64,000 bases of DNA, taken from assembly GCF_900101545.1 (NCBI RefSeq), contig NZ_FMZU01000011.1:171582-235581 (forward strand). Reading direction: 5' to 3'. The notes beneath the pieces are model-generated. The model saw only the letters and a list, made by a program, of their open reading frames with translations. It made no database searches and was not told the origin of the DNA. The DNA comes from Variovorax sp. CF079 (GTDB lineage Bacteria; Pseudomonadota; Gammaproteobacteria; Burkholderiales; Burkholderiaceae_C). A program made the position numbers and the translations under genes. Shown in pieces: positions 1-10,745 of the stretch. Numbering within the stretch: the first letter of the stretch is position 1; every line of letters starts with the position of its first letter.

Positions 1-1527
1 TACTACACCCAACTCGGCGAACTCGAGGGCCTGCCGGAAGACGTGGTCAGCGCGGCGCGCGCGGCGGCCGAAGCCGAGGGCAAGGAAGGCTACAAGCTCA
101 CGCTGAAGATGCCCTCCTACCTGCCGGTCATGCAGTTCGCCAGGAGCAGCGCCCTGCGCGAGAAGCTCTATCGCGCCTACGTCACGCGCGCCAGCGAATT
201 CGGTGACCCCGCCTTCGACAACACCGAACTGATCCGCGAGATCCTCGCGCTGCGCCAGGAGGAAGCGAAGCTCCTGGGCTATCCCAACTTCGGCGAGCTT
301 TCCATCGTGCCCAAGATGGCGGAATCGGCCGGACAGGTCATCAAGTTCCTGCGCGATCTCGCGGCCAAGGCCAAACCCTACGGCGAGCGCGACCTGGCCG
401 ACCTGCGCGTGTTCGCGGCGCAGCAACTCGGCATCGTCGACCCGCAACCCTGGGACTGGAGCTACATCGGCGAGAAGCTCAAGGAAGCGCGCTACGCCTT
501 CAGCGAGCAGGAGGTCAAGCAGTACTTCACCGCGCCGAAGGTCATGGCCGGCCTGTTCAAGATCGTCGAGACGCTGTTCGAGGTGTCGATCCATCGCGAC
601 AGTGCGCCCGTGTGGCATCCGAGCGTCCAGGTCTACCGCATCGAACGCGCGGGGCAGAAGGTCGGCCAGTTCTATCTCGATCCGGCGGCCCGTGCCGCCA
701 AGCGCGGCGGCGCCTGGATGGATGATGTGCGCGCCCGCTGGCTCAGGCCCGACACCGGCGCGCTGCAGACGCCGGTCGCGCAACTGGTCTGCAACTTCGC
801 CGAGGGCGTCGACGGCAAGCCGCCGCTGCTTACGCACGACGACGTGACGACGCTGTTCCACGAGTTCGGCCACGGGCTGCACCACATGCTCACGCAGGTC
901 AACGAGCGCGACGTCTCGGGCATCAGCGGGGTCGAGTGGGACGCCGTCGAGCTGCCGAGCCAGTTCATGGAGAACTTCTGCTGGGAGTGGGATGTTCTGG
1001 CGCACATGACCTCGCACGTCGACACCGGCGAACCGCTGCCGCGCGCGCTGTTCGACAAGATGACCGCGGCCAAGAACTTCCAGAGCGGCCTGCAGACGCT
1101 GCGCCAGATCGAGTTCTCGCTGTTCGACATGCTGCTGCACACTGAATACGACGCCGCCGGCGCCCAGCCGGGCGACGTGATGGCGCTGCTCGGCAAGGTG
1201 CGCGACGAGGTCGCGGTGATGCCTTCGCCACCCTTCAGCCGCACGCCCAACACCTTCAGCCACATCTTCTCGGGCGGCTACGCGGCCGGCTACTACAGCT
1301 ACAAGTGGGCCGAGGTGCTGAGCGCCGACGCCTACGCGGCCTTCGAGGAAACCGCCGGCGCCAATGGAGAGCCGAGCATCGAGACCGGCCGCAAATACCG
1401 CCAGGCCATCCTCGAGGCCGGCGGCAGCCGCAGCGCGATGGAGTCCTTCAAGGCCTTCCGGGGCCGCGAGCCGCAGCTCGATGCGCTGCTGCGACACCAG
1501 GGAATGACCGAGGCGCAGCCGGCCTGA
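1..1527 (+). CDS. prlC: M3 family oligopeptidase A, 5'-truncated by the window edge
   Basis: This is a zinc oligopeptidase of the M3 (thimet/oligopeptidase A) family, a cytoplasmic enzyme that degrades short peptides, including cleaved signal peptides. The frame is open from base 1, so the N-terminal part lies outside the window; 508 residues are present against about 680 usual for the family. The HEFGH zinc motif starts at 859, in the context FHEFGHGLHHML. The third zinc ligand is expected in the ELPSQFMEN stretch some 30 residues further on. The C-terminal block FSGGYAAGYYSYKWAEV is typical of the family. The gene ends with TGA, 60 bases before the next gene on the same strand. Family assignment is firm; the symbol is by family resemblance. 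Confidence 0.93.
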   Translation, partial: YYTQLGELEGLPEDVVSAARAAAEAEGKEGYKLTLKMPSYLPVMQFARSSALREKLYRAYVTRASEFGDPAFDNTELIREILALRQEEAKLLGYPNFGELSIVPKMAESAGQVIKFLRDLAAKAKPYGERDLADLRVFAAQQLGIVDPQPWDWSYIGEKLKEARYAFSEQEVKQYFTAPKVMAGLFKIVETLFEVSIHRDSAPVWHPSVQVYRIERAGQKVGQFYLDPAARAAKRGGAWMDDVRARWLRPDTGALQTPVAQLVCNFAEGVDGKPPLLTHDDVTTLFHEFGHGLHHMLTQVNERDVSGISGVEWDAVELPSQFMENFCWEWDVLAHMTSHVDTGEPLPRALFDKMTAAKNFQSGLQTLRQIEFSLFDMLLHTEYDAAGAQPGDVMALLGKVRDEVAVMPSPPFSRTPNTFSHIFSGGYAAGYYSYKWAEVLSADAYAAFEETAGANGEPSIETGRKYRQAILEAGGSRSAMESFKAFRGREPQLDALLRHQGMTEAQPA

Positions 1528-1587
1528 GATGGCGCGGCGCCCGCGCGGCCTGAGATACTCCGCTCCATCGGATCACGAAAGTCATCG

Positions 1588-2211
1588 ATGAAGCTCAACG
1601 CACATCTCTCAGGCCTCGCCCTGCTGCTCGCCGCCGGCGCCGCCCTGGCGCAGCCGGTCTACCGCCATGTCGACAAGAACGGCAAGGTCACCTTCTCGGA
1701 CCAGCCGCCTGCCGCCAATGCGCAACCCGCGACGCCGCGCGGCGGCAGCGCGGCGGGTGCCAGCGCCGGCCTGCCCTACGAGCTGCGGCAGGTTGCGCAA
1801 CGGTACCCGGTCACGCTCTACACCAGCGACGAGTGCGGGCCCTGCGGCGCGGGCCGCTCGCTGCTGGTGACACGCGGAATCCCCTTCGACGAACGGACCA
1901 TCAAGAGCAACGAGGACGTGGAGGCGCTGCAGCGCTTGAGCGGCCAGGCCTCGCTGCCGCTGCTGTCCATCGGCACGCAGCAGCTCAAGGGTTTTTCGGA
2001 TGCCGAGTGGTCGCAGTATCTCGACGCGGCCGGCTATCCCAAGAGCGCCCAGTTGCCGGCGAGCTACCGCAATCCGCCGGCGCAGCCCCTTGTGGCTGCC
2101 CAGCCAGCGCCTGCGGCGCAGCCCCAGCGTGCTGCGCCTGCGCCATCTACCCCGCCGCCGCCTGCTGCGACCGGCCCGACACCGAGCAATCCGGCCGGCA
2201 TCAAGTTCTGA
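1588..2211 (+). CDS. Secreted DUF4124 / glutaredoxin-like protein
   Basis: A 207-residue protein with an N-terminal signal peptide (hydrophobic residues 8-20, cleavage probably after ALA at 19-21). A DUF4124-type segment follows at about 23-42 (VYRHVDKNGKVTFSDQPP). A glutaredoxin/thioredoxin-like domain spans about 73-155 with a CGPC redox motif at Cys83-Cys86. The C-terminal 50 residues are a low-complexity Pro/Ala/Gln tail. The signal peptide and CXXC motif suggest a periplasmic thiol-disulfide role, but no substrate can be inferred. It lies convergent to rpiA, with a hairpin repeat between the two stop codons that may terminate both. Confidence 0.8.
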   Translation: MKLNAHLSGLALLLAAGAALAQPVYRHVDKNGKVTFSDQPPAANAQPATPRGGSAAGASAGLPYELRQVAQRYPVTLYTSDECGPCGAGRSLLVTRGIPFDERTIKSNEDVEALQRLSGQASLPLLSIGTQQLKGFSDAEWSQYLDAAGYPKSAQLPASYRNPPAQPLVAAQPAPAAQPQRAAPAPSTPPPPAATGPTPSNPAGIKF

Positions 2212-2218
2212 ATCAATA

Positions 2219-2300
2219 GCCCCCACGCTCCGTCGCTTCGCGTACTCGTTGCCCCCCGAGGGGGCCGCAGGCCGCCTTGGGGCGGCCCGGCGCCGGCCTG
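2219..2300 (+). repeat. Dispersed C/G-rich intergenic repeat, copy 1
   Basis: About 80 bases that begin GCCCCCACG, continue through a TTCGCGTACTCGTTG segment and contain a strong hairpin (CCCCCCGAGGGGG) followed by a second G/C palindrome ending GGGCGGCCCGGCG. A diverged copy occurs in opposite orientation at 9751-9831. This copy sits between two convergent genes, where its hairpins could act as a bidirectional transcription end. Similar elements are, to my knowledge, common between genes in Comamonadaceae; that statement is from memory and not from this window. Confidence 0.75.
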
Positions 2301-2308
2301 ACCCTCGC

Positions 2309-3010
2309 TCAGTCGAAGCGAAGCGTCTGCACGCCGGACGGCGTGCCCAGCAGACACACGTTGGCCCGTTGGTGGGCGAAAACCCCCACGGTGACCACGC
2401 CGGGCCATTGATTCACTTCGCTCTCGAAGCCCAGGGGGTCGGTGATCCGGAGGCCCGTCACGTCGATGATGTGCTGGCCGTTGTCGGTGACCAGCGCCAC
2501 GCCGTCCTTCTCGCGCACCTGGGCCATGCCGCCGAGCCGCGCGAACTGCCGTATCACGCGCTGCGCCGCCATCGGGATCACCTCGACCGGCAGCGGGAAT
2601 GCGCCGAGCGTGTTCACGCGCTTGGAAGAATCTGCAATGCAGACGAAGCGCCTGGACTGGGCGGCGACGATCTTTTCGCGCGTGAGCGCGGCGCCACCGC
2701 CCTTGATCATGTAGCCGCGGCCGTCGATCTCGTCGGCGCCGTCGATGTACACAGCCAGTTCCTCGACCTCGTTGCTGTCGAACACCGGGATGCCCAGCGC
2801 ATGCAGGCGTTCGGTCGACGCCACCGAGCTGGACACCGCGCCGCGGATGTCGCCCTTGATCGTCGCCAGCGCGTCGATGAACTTGTTCACCGTCGAGCCG
2901 GTGCCGACGCCGACGATCTCTCCCTTCACCACGTGGGCGAGCGCGGCGCGGCCGACCTGCGCCTTGAGTTCGTCCTGGGTCAGGGCCGATGCGGGAGCGG
3001 GGGAAGTCAT
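2309..3010 (-). CDS. rpiA: Ribose-5-phosphate isomerase A
   Basis: RpiA interconverts ribose 5-phosphate and ribulose 5-phosphate in the non-oxidative pentose phosphate pathway, in the cytoplasm. The 233-residue length is close to the roughly 220 usual for the family, with a short Ala/Pro-rich N-terminal extension. Phosphate and catalytic motifs are present: [10 protein letters not shown] at about 35-44, DGADEID near 93, and [12 protein letters not shown]. It is divergent from pyrD with only 40 bases between the two starts, so the promoters must overlap or lie inside the coding starts. Confidence 0.96.
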   Translation of the reverse strand: MTSPAPASALTQDELKAQVGRAALAHVVKGEIVGVGTGSTVNKFIDALATIKGDIRGAVSSSVASTERLHALGIPVFDSNEVEELAVYIDGADEIDGRGYMIKGGGAALTREKIVAAQSRRFVCIADSSKRVNTLGAFPLPVEVIPMAAQRVIRQFARLGGMAQVREKDGVALVTDNGQHIIDVTGLRITDPLGFESEVNQWPGVVTVGVFAHQRANVCLLGTPSGVQTLRFD

Positions 3011-3050
3011 CGGAGAGAATCCTTGGGGCTACGAAGTCCAGAATTATCCG

Positions 3051-4118
3051 ATGTCCCTGCTGCTCCCCTCCTCTCTTTACGGTCTTGCCCGACCTTTCCT
3101 CTTCGGCTTCGATCCCGAGCACGCCCATGAGCTGACGCTCGACGCGCTCGCGCGCACGCAGAACACGCCGCTGGCCTGCGTCTATGCGGCGCCCCGCATC
3201 GAGGACCGGCGCACGCTCGCCGGCCTCTCGTTCCCGAACCGGGTCGGGCTCGCTGCCGGACTCGACAAGAACGCCCGCTGCATCGATGCCTTTGCCGCCA
3301 TGGGCTTCGGCTTCGTCGAAGTCGGCACGGTCACGCCGAAGGCGCAGCCGGGCAATCCGAAGCCGCGCATGTTCCGCCTGCCGCAGCGTGACGCGCTGAT
3401 CAACCGGCTCGGCTTCAACAACGAAGGGCTCGAGGCCTTCCTGGCCAACGTGCAGCGCGCGCGCTTTCGCCGCAACGGCTCCAAGCGGCCGATGCTGCTG
3501 GGGCTCAACATCGGCAAGAACGCCGCGACGCCGATCGAGCGTGCAGTCGACGACTACCTTGTCTGCCTCGACGGCGTCTACCCGCATGCCGACTACGTGA
3601 CGATCAACATCTCCAGCCCCAACACCGCCAATCTGCGTTCGCTCCAGAGCGACGAGGCGCTCGATGCGCTGCTCGGGGCGGTGGCGGACAAGCGCGCTGC
3701 GCTCGCCGCACGGCATGGCAAGCGGGTTCCGCTGTTCGTGAAGATCGCACCGGATCTCGACGAGGCCCAGGTTCGGGTGATCGCGGCCACGCTGCGCCGC
3801 CACGGCATGGACGGCGTGGTCGCCACCAACACCACGCTGGCGCGTGACGCGGTGACGGGCCTGCCGCATGCGAACGAAGCCGGCGGCCTCTCGGGTGCGC
3901 CGGTCAGGGAAGCGAGCAATCGCGTGATCCGCCAGCTGCGATCGGCACTGGGCAGTGATTTTCCGATCATCGGCGTCGGCGGCATCCTGAGCGCCGCCGA
4001 TGCCGAGGCCAAGATCGCCGCCGGCGCCGATCTCGTGCAGATCTACACCGGGCTGATCTACCGGGGCCCGGCGCTGGTGCGCCAGGCAGCTCAGGCACTG
4101 CGCAAGCGCAGCGCCTGA
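3051..4118 (+). CDS. pyrD: Dihydroorotate dehydrogenase (quinone), class 2
   Basis: Membrane-associated flavoenzyme of pyrimidine synthesis that oxidises dihydroorotate to orotate and passes electrons to quinone. 355 residues, as expected for class 2 enzymes. The N-terminal helix ([20 protein letters not shown]) is the membrane-docking extension that class 1 enzymes lack. FMN-barrel motifs are [20 protein letters not shown] (catalytic serine region) and IIGVGGI. The frame is open further upstream, but the ATG at 3051 gives the family N-terminus, and an earlier start would overlap rpiA. It is convergent with the membrane protein gene that follows. Confidence 0.96.
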   Translation: MSLLLPSSLYGLARPFLFGFDPEHAHELTLDALARTQNTPLACVYAAPRIEDRRTLAGLSFPNRVGLAAGLDKNARCIDAFAAMGFGFVEVGTVTPKAQPGNPKPRMFRLPQRDALINRLGFNNEGLEAFLANVQRARFRRNGSKRPMLLGLNIGKNAATPIERAVDDYLVCLDGVYPHADYVTINISSPNTANLRSLQSDEALDALLGAVADKRAALAARHGKRVPLFVKIAPDLDEAQVRVIAATLRRHGMDGVVATNTTLARDAVTGLPHANEAGGLSGAPVREASNRVIRQLRSALGSDFPIIGVGGILSAADAEAKIAAGADLVQIYTGLIYRGPALVRQAAQALRKRSA

Positions 4119-4134
4119 GCGTCTTCCCGGATGA

Positions 4135-4824
4135 TCAGCGCATCCGCCACAGCACCGGCACGACGATGGCCGCCCAGCGCAGCAGGCGGCGCGGACCGAG
4201 CACCGCCACGGCCGCCGCGGTCACGACGCCGGTCGCCACCGGATGCTCGCGCGCGATCCGCAGCGCTGCGGCGCCGGGGGACTCGTCATCAGGCGGCGCG
4301 TCGGCCTTCTTCGACGACGCGCCCTGCAGCGTCGCGATGCGCTCGCGCTGGCGCGCGATGCGCTCGAGCAGTTCTTCGCGGCTCTGGGGCCTGGGCTCAC
4401 GCGGTGGCGCTTCGGCCTCGTCGCCGAGACCGAAGCGGTCTTGAACCCATTCCCAATCGCGCTCGAACTCGTGGCGTGCGGGGCCGAAGGCTTCCGAGGT
4501 CTTGCGCAAGGTGCTCATCAACGCCACGGCCGCAACCAGCCAGAGCGCGATCCATATCGCCGCCACTGCCCAGGCGGCCGCAACGCGGTTCGGCGTCTCC
4601 CAGAAATGCACGACCACCGCCACCGACAGCAAGGCGACGGCGACCGTCGTGAGCCCGATCACCGCGATCACCAGGACCAGCATCAGCTGCAGGCGCTGCT
4701 TTTCTTCTTCCCATGCCAGCTGCAGCAGCTGGACACGGTCTTCGGCTGCCAGGGCGCCTTCGCTGGCTGCGATGCGCAGCCGGCGAAGGCGCGAGTCCAG
4801 CCCGAACAGGGACAACAGCCTCAT
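4135..4824 (-). CDS. Phage-holin-family (PF07332-like) inner membrane protein
   Basis: A 229-residue protein with two adjacent membrane helices (about residues 46-68 and 82-105). These are followed by a charged, probably coiled segment (residues 110-165) and a final hydrophobic stretch (about 193-225). The double-helix core after an amphipathic N-terminus matches chromosomal 'phage holin family' proteins (YqjE-like). In many proteobacteria these sit beside DUF883/ElaB-YqjD proteins, as here: the DUF883 gene lies 42 bases upstream on the same strand. There is no phage context, so lysis is not implied. A role in envelope or ribosome-membrane association in stationary phase is an inference from the neighbour. 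Confidence 0.75.
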   Translation of the reverse strand: MRLLSLFGLDSRLRRLRIAASEGALAAEDRVQLLQLAWEEEKQRLQLMLVLVIAVIGLTTVAVALLSVAVVVHFWETPNRVAAAWAVAAIWIALWLVAAVALMSTLRKTSEAFGPARHEFERDWEWVQDRFGLGDEAEAPPREPRPQSREELLERIARQRERIATLQGASSKKADAPPDDESPGAAALRIAREHPVATGVVTAAAVAVLGPRRLLRWAAIVVPVLWRMR

Positions 4825-4866
4825 GCGAGGCCCCCGAGGACCTCGCGCCGGCCGAATCGGCGAGGC

Positions 4867-5175
4867 TCAGCGGCGACCAAGCAGCAAACCCACCAGCACA
4901 CCCACCGCCAAGGCGGCACCGGCGATTTGCCACGGCTCGTCATGGGCGTAGGCATTGGCGGAGTTGGCCGCTTCACGCGCCTTCTTGGCGGCGAGCTTGC
5001 TCTTCTCGGCCGCGAGCTCGCGTGCGATCGCCAGTTTGCTGTCGATGCGCTGGCGCAGGGCCTTGATGTGCGGCAAGGTGTCGAGGTCCTTGCTGGCGAG
5101 CACACCGCGAACGTCGCTGGCGATGTCTTCGGCCACGGCGTTGGCAGCCGCTTCGAGATTTGAGGATGCAGTCAT
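4867..5175 (-). CDS. DUF883 family (ElaB/YqjD-like) membrane-anchored protein
   Basis: 102 residues: a long charged helix with predicted coiled coil (about 1-75, rich in Ala, Lys and Glu), then DEPWQIAGAALAVGVLVGLLLGRR, a glycine-patterned C-terminal membrane anchor. This is the architecture of ElaB/YqjD, stationary-phase inner-membrane proteins that in E. coli bind ribosomes. It is the first gene of a probable two-gene unit with the holin-like protein downstream. The 93-base gap between this gene's start and the next gene contains G/C inverted repeats (5200-5245) but no T-run. Confidence 0.82.
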   Translation of the reverse strand: MTASSNLEAAANAVAEDIASDVRGVLASKDLDTLPHIKALRQRIDSKLAIARELAAEKSKLAAKKAREAANSANAYAHDEPWQIAGAALAVGVLVGLLLGRR

Positions 5176-5268
5176 TGAAATCTTCCCTCAGTGGATTGCA
5201 CCGGCACCGTGCCGGCGGCTTCACGCCGGCAAGCGGCGTGGCGTTCCATGGTACATGGCCGCGCGGGT

Positions 5269-6366
5269 CTACGGCAGCAATGCGGCCACATGCCGGCCGA
5301 TCGCGAGGCTGCTGGTGAGCCCCGGCGACTCGATGCCGAACAGATTGACCAGCCCCGGAACGCCGTGCGTGGCCGGGCCCTCGATCAGAAAATCGCGCGC
5401 CGCCTCGCCCGGGCCGGACACCTTCGGCCGGATGCCGGCGTACCCGGGGATGAGCGCGCCGTCCGGCAACGCCGGCCAGTACTTGCGCACCTCGGCATAG
5501 AAGCCGTCGCCGCGCTTCGGATCGACCACCAGGTCGTCGGGTGAATCGACCCACTGCACGTCGGGGCCGAACTTGGCCTGGCCGCCCAGATCGAGCGTCA
5601 AGTGCACGCCCAGGCCTGCCGCTTCGGGCACCGGGTAGATCAAACGACTGAAAGGCGCGCGGCCCGCCAGCGTGAAGTAGCTGCCCTTGGCGAAATGGGC
5701 CGACGGCACTGCGCTCGCAGGCAAACCGTCGAAGCGCCGTGCGAGTGCGGGCGCGGCGAGACCGGCCGCGTTCACGACGCTGTTGCAACGCAGGGCGGTG
5801 CCGTCCTGGGCCACCAAGACGACGACGCCGTGCGCGCACTCTGCGCGCACGACCGCTGACTTGAGGGCGAGGACGCCGCCCGCATGCTCGAGATCGCCCT
5901 GCAGGCTCAGCATCAGCGCATGGCTGTCGACGATGCCGGTGCTCGGCGAATGCAGAGCGGCCAGGCATTCGAGCTGCGGCTCCATCGCGCGCGCCTGCTC
6001 CCGCGTGAGCAGCACGAGATCGTCGACGTCATTGGCCCGCGCCTTGGCGGCGATCGCGTCCAATTGCGCGACCTGCGTCGGCGCCGTGGCCACGATCAGC
6101 TTGCCGCAGCGCCGGTGCGGCAGGCCGCGCTCGGCCGCGTAGTCGTAGAGCAACTGCTTGCCTTCGACGCACAGACGCGCCTTGAGCGAACCCTCGGGGT
6201 AGTAGATGCCCGCGTGGATCACCTCGCTGTTGCGGGAGCTGGTGCCGGTGCCGATGGCGCCTTCGGCCTCGAGCACGACCACCTCGCGGCCTTTGAGCGC
6301 AAGCGCTCGGGCAACGGCCAGGCCCACGACACCGGCGCCGATGACAGCGCAATCGAATTCATCCAT
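5269..6366 (-). CDS. FAD-dependent oxidoreductase, L-2-hydroxyglutarate oxidase/dehydrogenase-like
   Basis: 365-residue DAO-superfamily flavoprotein. The dinucleotide-binding motif [18 protein letters not shown] is at residues 6-23, followed by the ribose-binding acid in VVVLEAE. The block [19 protein letters not shown] is typical of the LhgO (L-2-hydroxyglutarate dehydrogenase) group. The likely reaction is FAD-linked oxidation of an alpha-hydroxy acid to the 2-oxo acid, with electrons to the respiratory chain. The substrate is a family inference only. No partner gene is adjacent; the next gene upstream on this strand is the small tRNA-side ORF at 6400-6546. Confidence 0.82.
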   Translation of the reverse strand: MDEFDCAVIGAGVVGLAVARALALKGREVVVLEAEGAIGTGTSSRNSEVIHAGIYYPEGSLKARLCVEGKQLLYDYAAERGLPHRRCGKLIVATAPTQVAQLDAIAAKARANDVDDLVLLTREQARAMEPQLECLAALHSPSTGIVDSHALMLSLQGDLEHAGGVLALKSAVVRAECAHGVVVLVAQDGTALRCNSVVNAAGLAAPALARRFDGLPASAVPSAHFAKGSYFTLAGRAPFSRLIYPVPEAAGLGVHLTLDLGGQAKFGPDVQWVDSPDDLVVDPKRGDGFYAEVRKYWPALPDGALIPGYAGIRPKVSGPGEAARDFLIEGPATHGVPGLVNLFGIESPGLTSSLAIGRHVAALLP

Positions 6367-6399
6367 CCGGCGAGCTTAGCGGGCCCGCGCCCGCCAGGT

Positions 6400-6546
6400 T
6401 CACTCCGGCTGGGCGGGGAACGGGTTTTCGGGATCCGAAGGACCGCCCGGCGGGGTGGCGGGACCTTCGTCCGGCTCGACCGGAAGCTCCGGCACGTCAG
6501 GCGGATCGGAGGTGATGGGCGTCGGAAGATCGGGACTCGTGGCCAT
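6400..6546 (-). CDS. Small proline-rich hypothetical protein (48 aa)
   Basis: Unrecognised acidic, proline-rich protein of 48 residues with no membrane segment. It consists mostly of Pro, Glu, Asp, Thr and Gly (for example SDPPDVPELPVEPDEG) and ends DPENPFPAQPE. The start at 6546 is supported by a good ribosome binding site, AAAGGAGAAG, 5-6 bases upstream. The frame extends further upstream, but that extension lacks such a site. It lies between the flavoprotein gene and tRNA-Val. It is probably disordered; no function is proposed. Confidence 0.6.
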   Translation of the reverse strand: MATSPDLPTPITSDPPDVPELPVEPDEGPATPPGGPSDPENPFPAQPE

Positions 6547-6663
6547 GGTCGCTTCTCCTTTCCCTAGCGTTCTACGCGCTTTGCGGCGCGCGACAAGCAG
6601 CGCACTGCCGCAGTTGGCGTCGGCACCAGCCGACACAACAAACAGGATAAGGAAAAAGGAAAT

Positions 6664-6738
6664 TGGTGGGCGGTGGAGGCTTCGAACCTCCGACCCCAGC
6701 AGTGTGAATGCTGTGCTCTACCCCTGAGCTAACCGCCC
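6664..6738 (-). tRNA. tRNA-Val (anticodon CAC)
   Basis: A complete cloverleaf reads on the minus strand. The 7-bp acceptor stem GGGCGGT pairs with ACCGCCC; the D arm is GCTC..GAGC; the anticodon stem CAGCA/TGCTG encloses loop TTCACAC (anticodon CAC, reading GUG). The T arm is GGAGG-TTCGAAG-CCTCC. The discriminator A is followed by an encoded CCA. Total length is 75 bases. It is a solitary tRNA gene between a small ORF and dnaQ. Confidence 0.97.
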
Positions 6739-6824
6739 CTCGACGCCATCGGCGTCGAATCAAATGATGTCCGACGCTCGGTGCGCCAGATGGATTTTCG
6801 TGCCGTGTGGCGCGAAGCCCGCAA

Positions 6825-7544
6825 TTATGCCACAGCGTTTCCGTCGATTTGCCGGAAAAGCGTTTGGCCTTTGCTGGATTTGTCGAGCTGCAGCAGCAGT
6901 TCTTCGTGGGCGGCGAGTTCGTGCTCGGTCGCCACCAGCACGGGCAGTTCGATGCTGCGCAGATCGATCATCACCACCGTGCCCGTGGTCGGCTCGTTCG
7001 ATGCGACGTCGATCAGGAGCGCATCCTGGCCGCGCGTCAGGTTGATGTAGACGTCGGCCAGCAACTGCGCATCCAGCTTGGCGCCGTGGAAGGTGCGGTT
7101 CGAGCGGTCGACGCCGAAGCGGTCGCACAGCGCGTCCAGCGAATTGCGCTTGCCAGGGTAGACCGCCTTCGCCATCGCCAGCGTATCGGTGACTTCGCCG
7201 ACGAAACTGCGCAGCGGCGACAGGCCGGCAAGCTCGAATTCCTTGTTGAGGAAGCCGACGTCGAAGGCCGCGTTGTGGATGATCAGCTCGGCATCGCGCA
7301 AGTACTCGACGATGTCGTTCGCGAGCGTGACGAACTTCGGCTTGTCGCGCAGGAAATCGGTCGTCAGTCCGTGGACCTTGAGCGCGTCTTCGTGGCTCTC
7401 GCGCTCCGGATTGAAATAGATGTGCAGGTCGTTGCCGGTGAGCTTGCGATTGAACAGCTCGACGCAGCCGAGCTCGATGACGCGGTCGCCGTTCTCTGCC
7501 GAAAGTCCTGTGGTTTCGGTGTCCAGGACGATCTGGCGCGTCAT
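6825..7544 (-). CDS. dnaQ: DNA polymerase III epsilon subunit (3'-5' proofreading exonuclease)
   Basis: DEDD-family proofreading exonuclease of the replicative polymerase. 239 residues. Exo I is VLDTETTGL (Asp7, Glu9), Exo II is in IIHNAAFDVGFL, and Exo III is HGAKLDAQLLADVY, giving the His/Asp pair of the DEDDh type. The C-terminal tail after residue 190 would carry the alpha-subunit clamp-binding region. The ATG at 7544 overlaps the TGA of the ferredoxin gene by one base (TGATG), so dnaQ is the last gene of the isc operon and is probably translated by reinitiation. The usual E. coli partner rnhA is absent. Confidence 0.95.
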   Translation of the reverse strand: MTRQIVLDTETTGLSAENGDRVIELGCVELFNRKLTGNDLHIYFNPERESHEDALKVHGLTTDFLRDKPKFVTLANDIVEYLRDAELIIHNAAFDVGFLNKEFELAGLSPLRSFVGEVTDTLAMAKAVYPGKRNSLDALCDRFGVDRSNRTFHGAKLDAQLLADVYINLTRGQDALLIDVASNEPTTGTVVMIDLRSIELPVLVATEHELAAHEELLLQLDKSSKGQTLFRQIDGNAVA

Positions 7545-7882
7545 CAGTGGTTTTCCTTGGCGTGGTTGATCGAATATTTCGGAATCTCGACCGTCAGATC
7601 GGTCTGCCCCAGTATCGCCTGACAGCTCAGCCGTGACTGCGGCTCGAGTCCCCAGGCGCGGTCGAGCAGGTCTTCCTCGCCCTCTTCCGCCTCGTTCAAC
7701 GATTCGAGCCCCTTGCGCACCACGACGTGGCAGGTGGTGCAGGCGCAGCTCATCTCGCAGGCGTGTTCGATATGGATGTGGTTCTCGAGCAGCGCCTCGC
7801 AGATCGAGGTGCCGGCCGGCGCGCTGATCTCGGCGCCCTGCGGGCAATACTCGGAATGAGGAAGGATCTTGATCGTGGGCAT
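7544..7882 (-). CDS. fdx: ISC-system [2Fe-2S] ferredoxin
   Basis: 112-residue adrenodoxin-type ferredoxin that supplies electrons for Fe-S cluster assembly on IscU. Cluster ligands are Cys42, Cys48 and Cys51 (HACEMSCACTTC) plus a fourth Cys in RLSCQA about 35 residues later. The start is the ATG at 7882, eight bases after the hscA stop. It stands in the conserved position after hscA. In place of iscX, which ends the E. coli operon, dnaQ follows with overlapping stop and start codons. Confidence 0.96.
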   Translation of the reverse strand: MPTIKILPHSEYCPQGAEISAPAGTSICEALLENHIHIEHACEMSCACTTCHVVVRKGLESLNEAEEGEEDLLDRAWGLEPQSRLSCQAILGQTDLTVEIPKYSINHAKENH

Positions 7883-7890
7883 TGAGGGTT

Positions 7891-9747
<1,857 letters not shown>

Positions 9748-9750
9748 CAG

Positions 9751-9831
9751 GCCTCCCGCCGGGCCGCCCCGAGGGGGGCCTGCGCCCCCTCGGGGGGCAG
9801 CGAATACACGAAGTGATGAACGTGGGGGCAA
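9751..9831 (-). repeat. Dispersed C/G-rich intergenic repeat, copy 2 (inside the isc operon)
   Basis: Read on the minus strand it begins TGCCCCCACG, contains TTCGTGTATTCGCTG, then the hairpin CCCCCCGAGGGGG and ends GGGCGGCCCGGCG. This matches copy 1 (2219-2300) block by block, with substitutions in the spacer segments. It occupies almost the whole hscB-hscA gap and must be transcribed as part of the operon mRNA, where its hairpins could cause processing or partial termination. Confidence 0.75.
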
Positions 9832-9840
9832 TTCATCCCG

Positions 9841-10359
9841 CTATTGTCCCCACTGCTCGGACTTGGCTTCGATGTCCTGTGCAAAGCGCTCTATGAACAT
9901 GAGGGCTCTCACCTGGCGCGCCGCGCCGGGGTAATCGCCTTTCTCGTCGATCAGCCAGTCGAGCGAGGACAGCGCACGAGCGCGGCCAACCTCGACCTCC
10001 GCGCGCAGCTTGTCGAGCGCGGCGGCGTCGCGCGCGTCATCGAGCTCCTCCCGCCATTCCATCTGCTGATGGAGGAAATCCGGGGGCATCGCCGTGTTTT
10101 TCTCGGCATCGATGGGGGAGCCGTTCAGCGCGCACAAATAGCTCGCCCGCTTGATCGGGTCCTTGAGCCGCTGATAGGCCTCATTGATGCGCACCGACCA
10201 CTGCATCGCGACACGCTGTGCCGCAGCGCCCTGGGCCGCAAAGCGATCGGGGTGCGCCTCGCGCTGCAGTTCCTTCCAGCGCGCGTCCAGCGCGGCACGG
10301 TCCTGCGCAAAGCGGGCAGGCACGGCGAAAAGTTCGAAGTCGGTGTCGTTCAGGTTCAT
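9841..10359 (-). CDS. hscB: Fe-S assembly co-chaperone HscB (Hsc20, J-protein)
   Basis: 172-residue J-type co-chaperone that recruits IscU to HscA and stimulates its ATPase. The J domain is N-terminal (about 1-78), with the HPD motif in REAHPDRF near residue 38. The C-terminal helical bundle holds IscU-binding hydrophobics. The start MNLNDTDFELF at 10359 fits family alignments better than the ATG-less extension upstream. It stands in the standard order iscA-hscB-hscA. Confidence 0.95.
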   Translation of the reverse strand: MNLNDTDFELFAVPARFAQDRAALDARWKELQREAHPDRFAAQGAAAQRVAMQWSVRINEAYQRLKDPIKRASYLCALNGSPIDAEKNTAMPPDFLHQQMEWREELDDARDAAALDKLRAEVEVGRARALSSLDWLIDEKGDYPGAARQVRALMFIERFAQDIEAKSEQWGQ

Positions 10360-10420
10360 GGCGATAAAAAGCCGCCAGCACATGACATGGTGGCGGCTCG
10401 GGCGCGAAGCCGATCGGAAA

Positions 10421-10744
10421 TCAGATGCGGAAGCTTTCGCCGCAGCCGCAGCGGTCGCGTTCGTTCGGGTTGTTGAACTTGAAGCCCTCGTTGAGGCCTT
10501 CCCGCACGAAATCCAGCTGCGTGCCGTCGATGTACGCCAAGCTCTTGGGGTCGACCAGCACTTTCACGCCATGGTCTTCGAACACGACATCTTCGGGCGC
10601 CAGTTCGTCCACGTACTCGAGCTTGTAGGCCAGGCCCGAGCAGCCCGTGGTCTTGACGCCCAGCCGCACGCCCACGCCCTTGCCCCGCTTCCCGAGGTAG
10701 CGGGTGACGTGGCGCGCGGCCGATTCGGTGAGGGTCACAGCCAT
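10421..10744 (-). CDS. iscA: Iron-sulfur cluster assembly protein IscA
   Basis: 107-residue A-type carrier protein that takes clusters from IscU to target apoproteins. The three conserved cysteines are in TTGCSGLAY (near residue 35) and the C-terminal CGCG pair (RCGCGESF). Its stop is 61 bases upstream of the hscB start, and its ATG at 10744 follows the iscU stop with one base between, implying translational coupling. Position in the operon distinguishes it from ErpA. Confidence 0.95.
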   Translation of the reverse strand: MAVTLTESAARHVTRYLGKRGKGVGVRLGVKTTGCSGLAYKLEYVDELAPEDVVFEDHGVKVLVDPKSLAYIDGTQLDFVREGLNEGFKFNNPNERDRCGCGESFRI

Positions 10745-10745
10745 G

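Noticed and set aside
4135..5175. Holin-like protein, considered as a trace of prophage
   Set aside because: There are no phage neighbours, integrase or att repeats. The pair with a DUF883 protein is a normal chromosomal arrangement.
5176..5268. G/C inverted repeats between the DUF883 gene and the flavoprotein gene, considered as a terminator
   Set aside because: There is no T-run on either strand and several competing pairings; left as unassigned structure.
6664..6738. tRNA-Val as a possible integration site for a mobile element
   Set aside because: Only housekeeping genes flank it, and no repeat of the tRNA 3' end was seen nearby.
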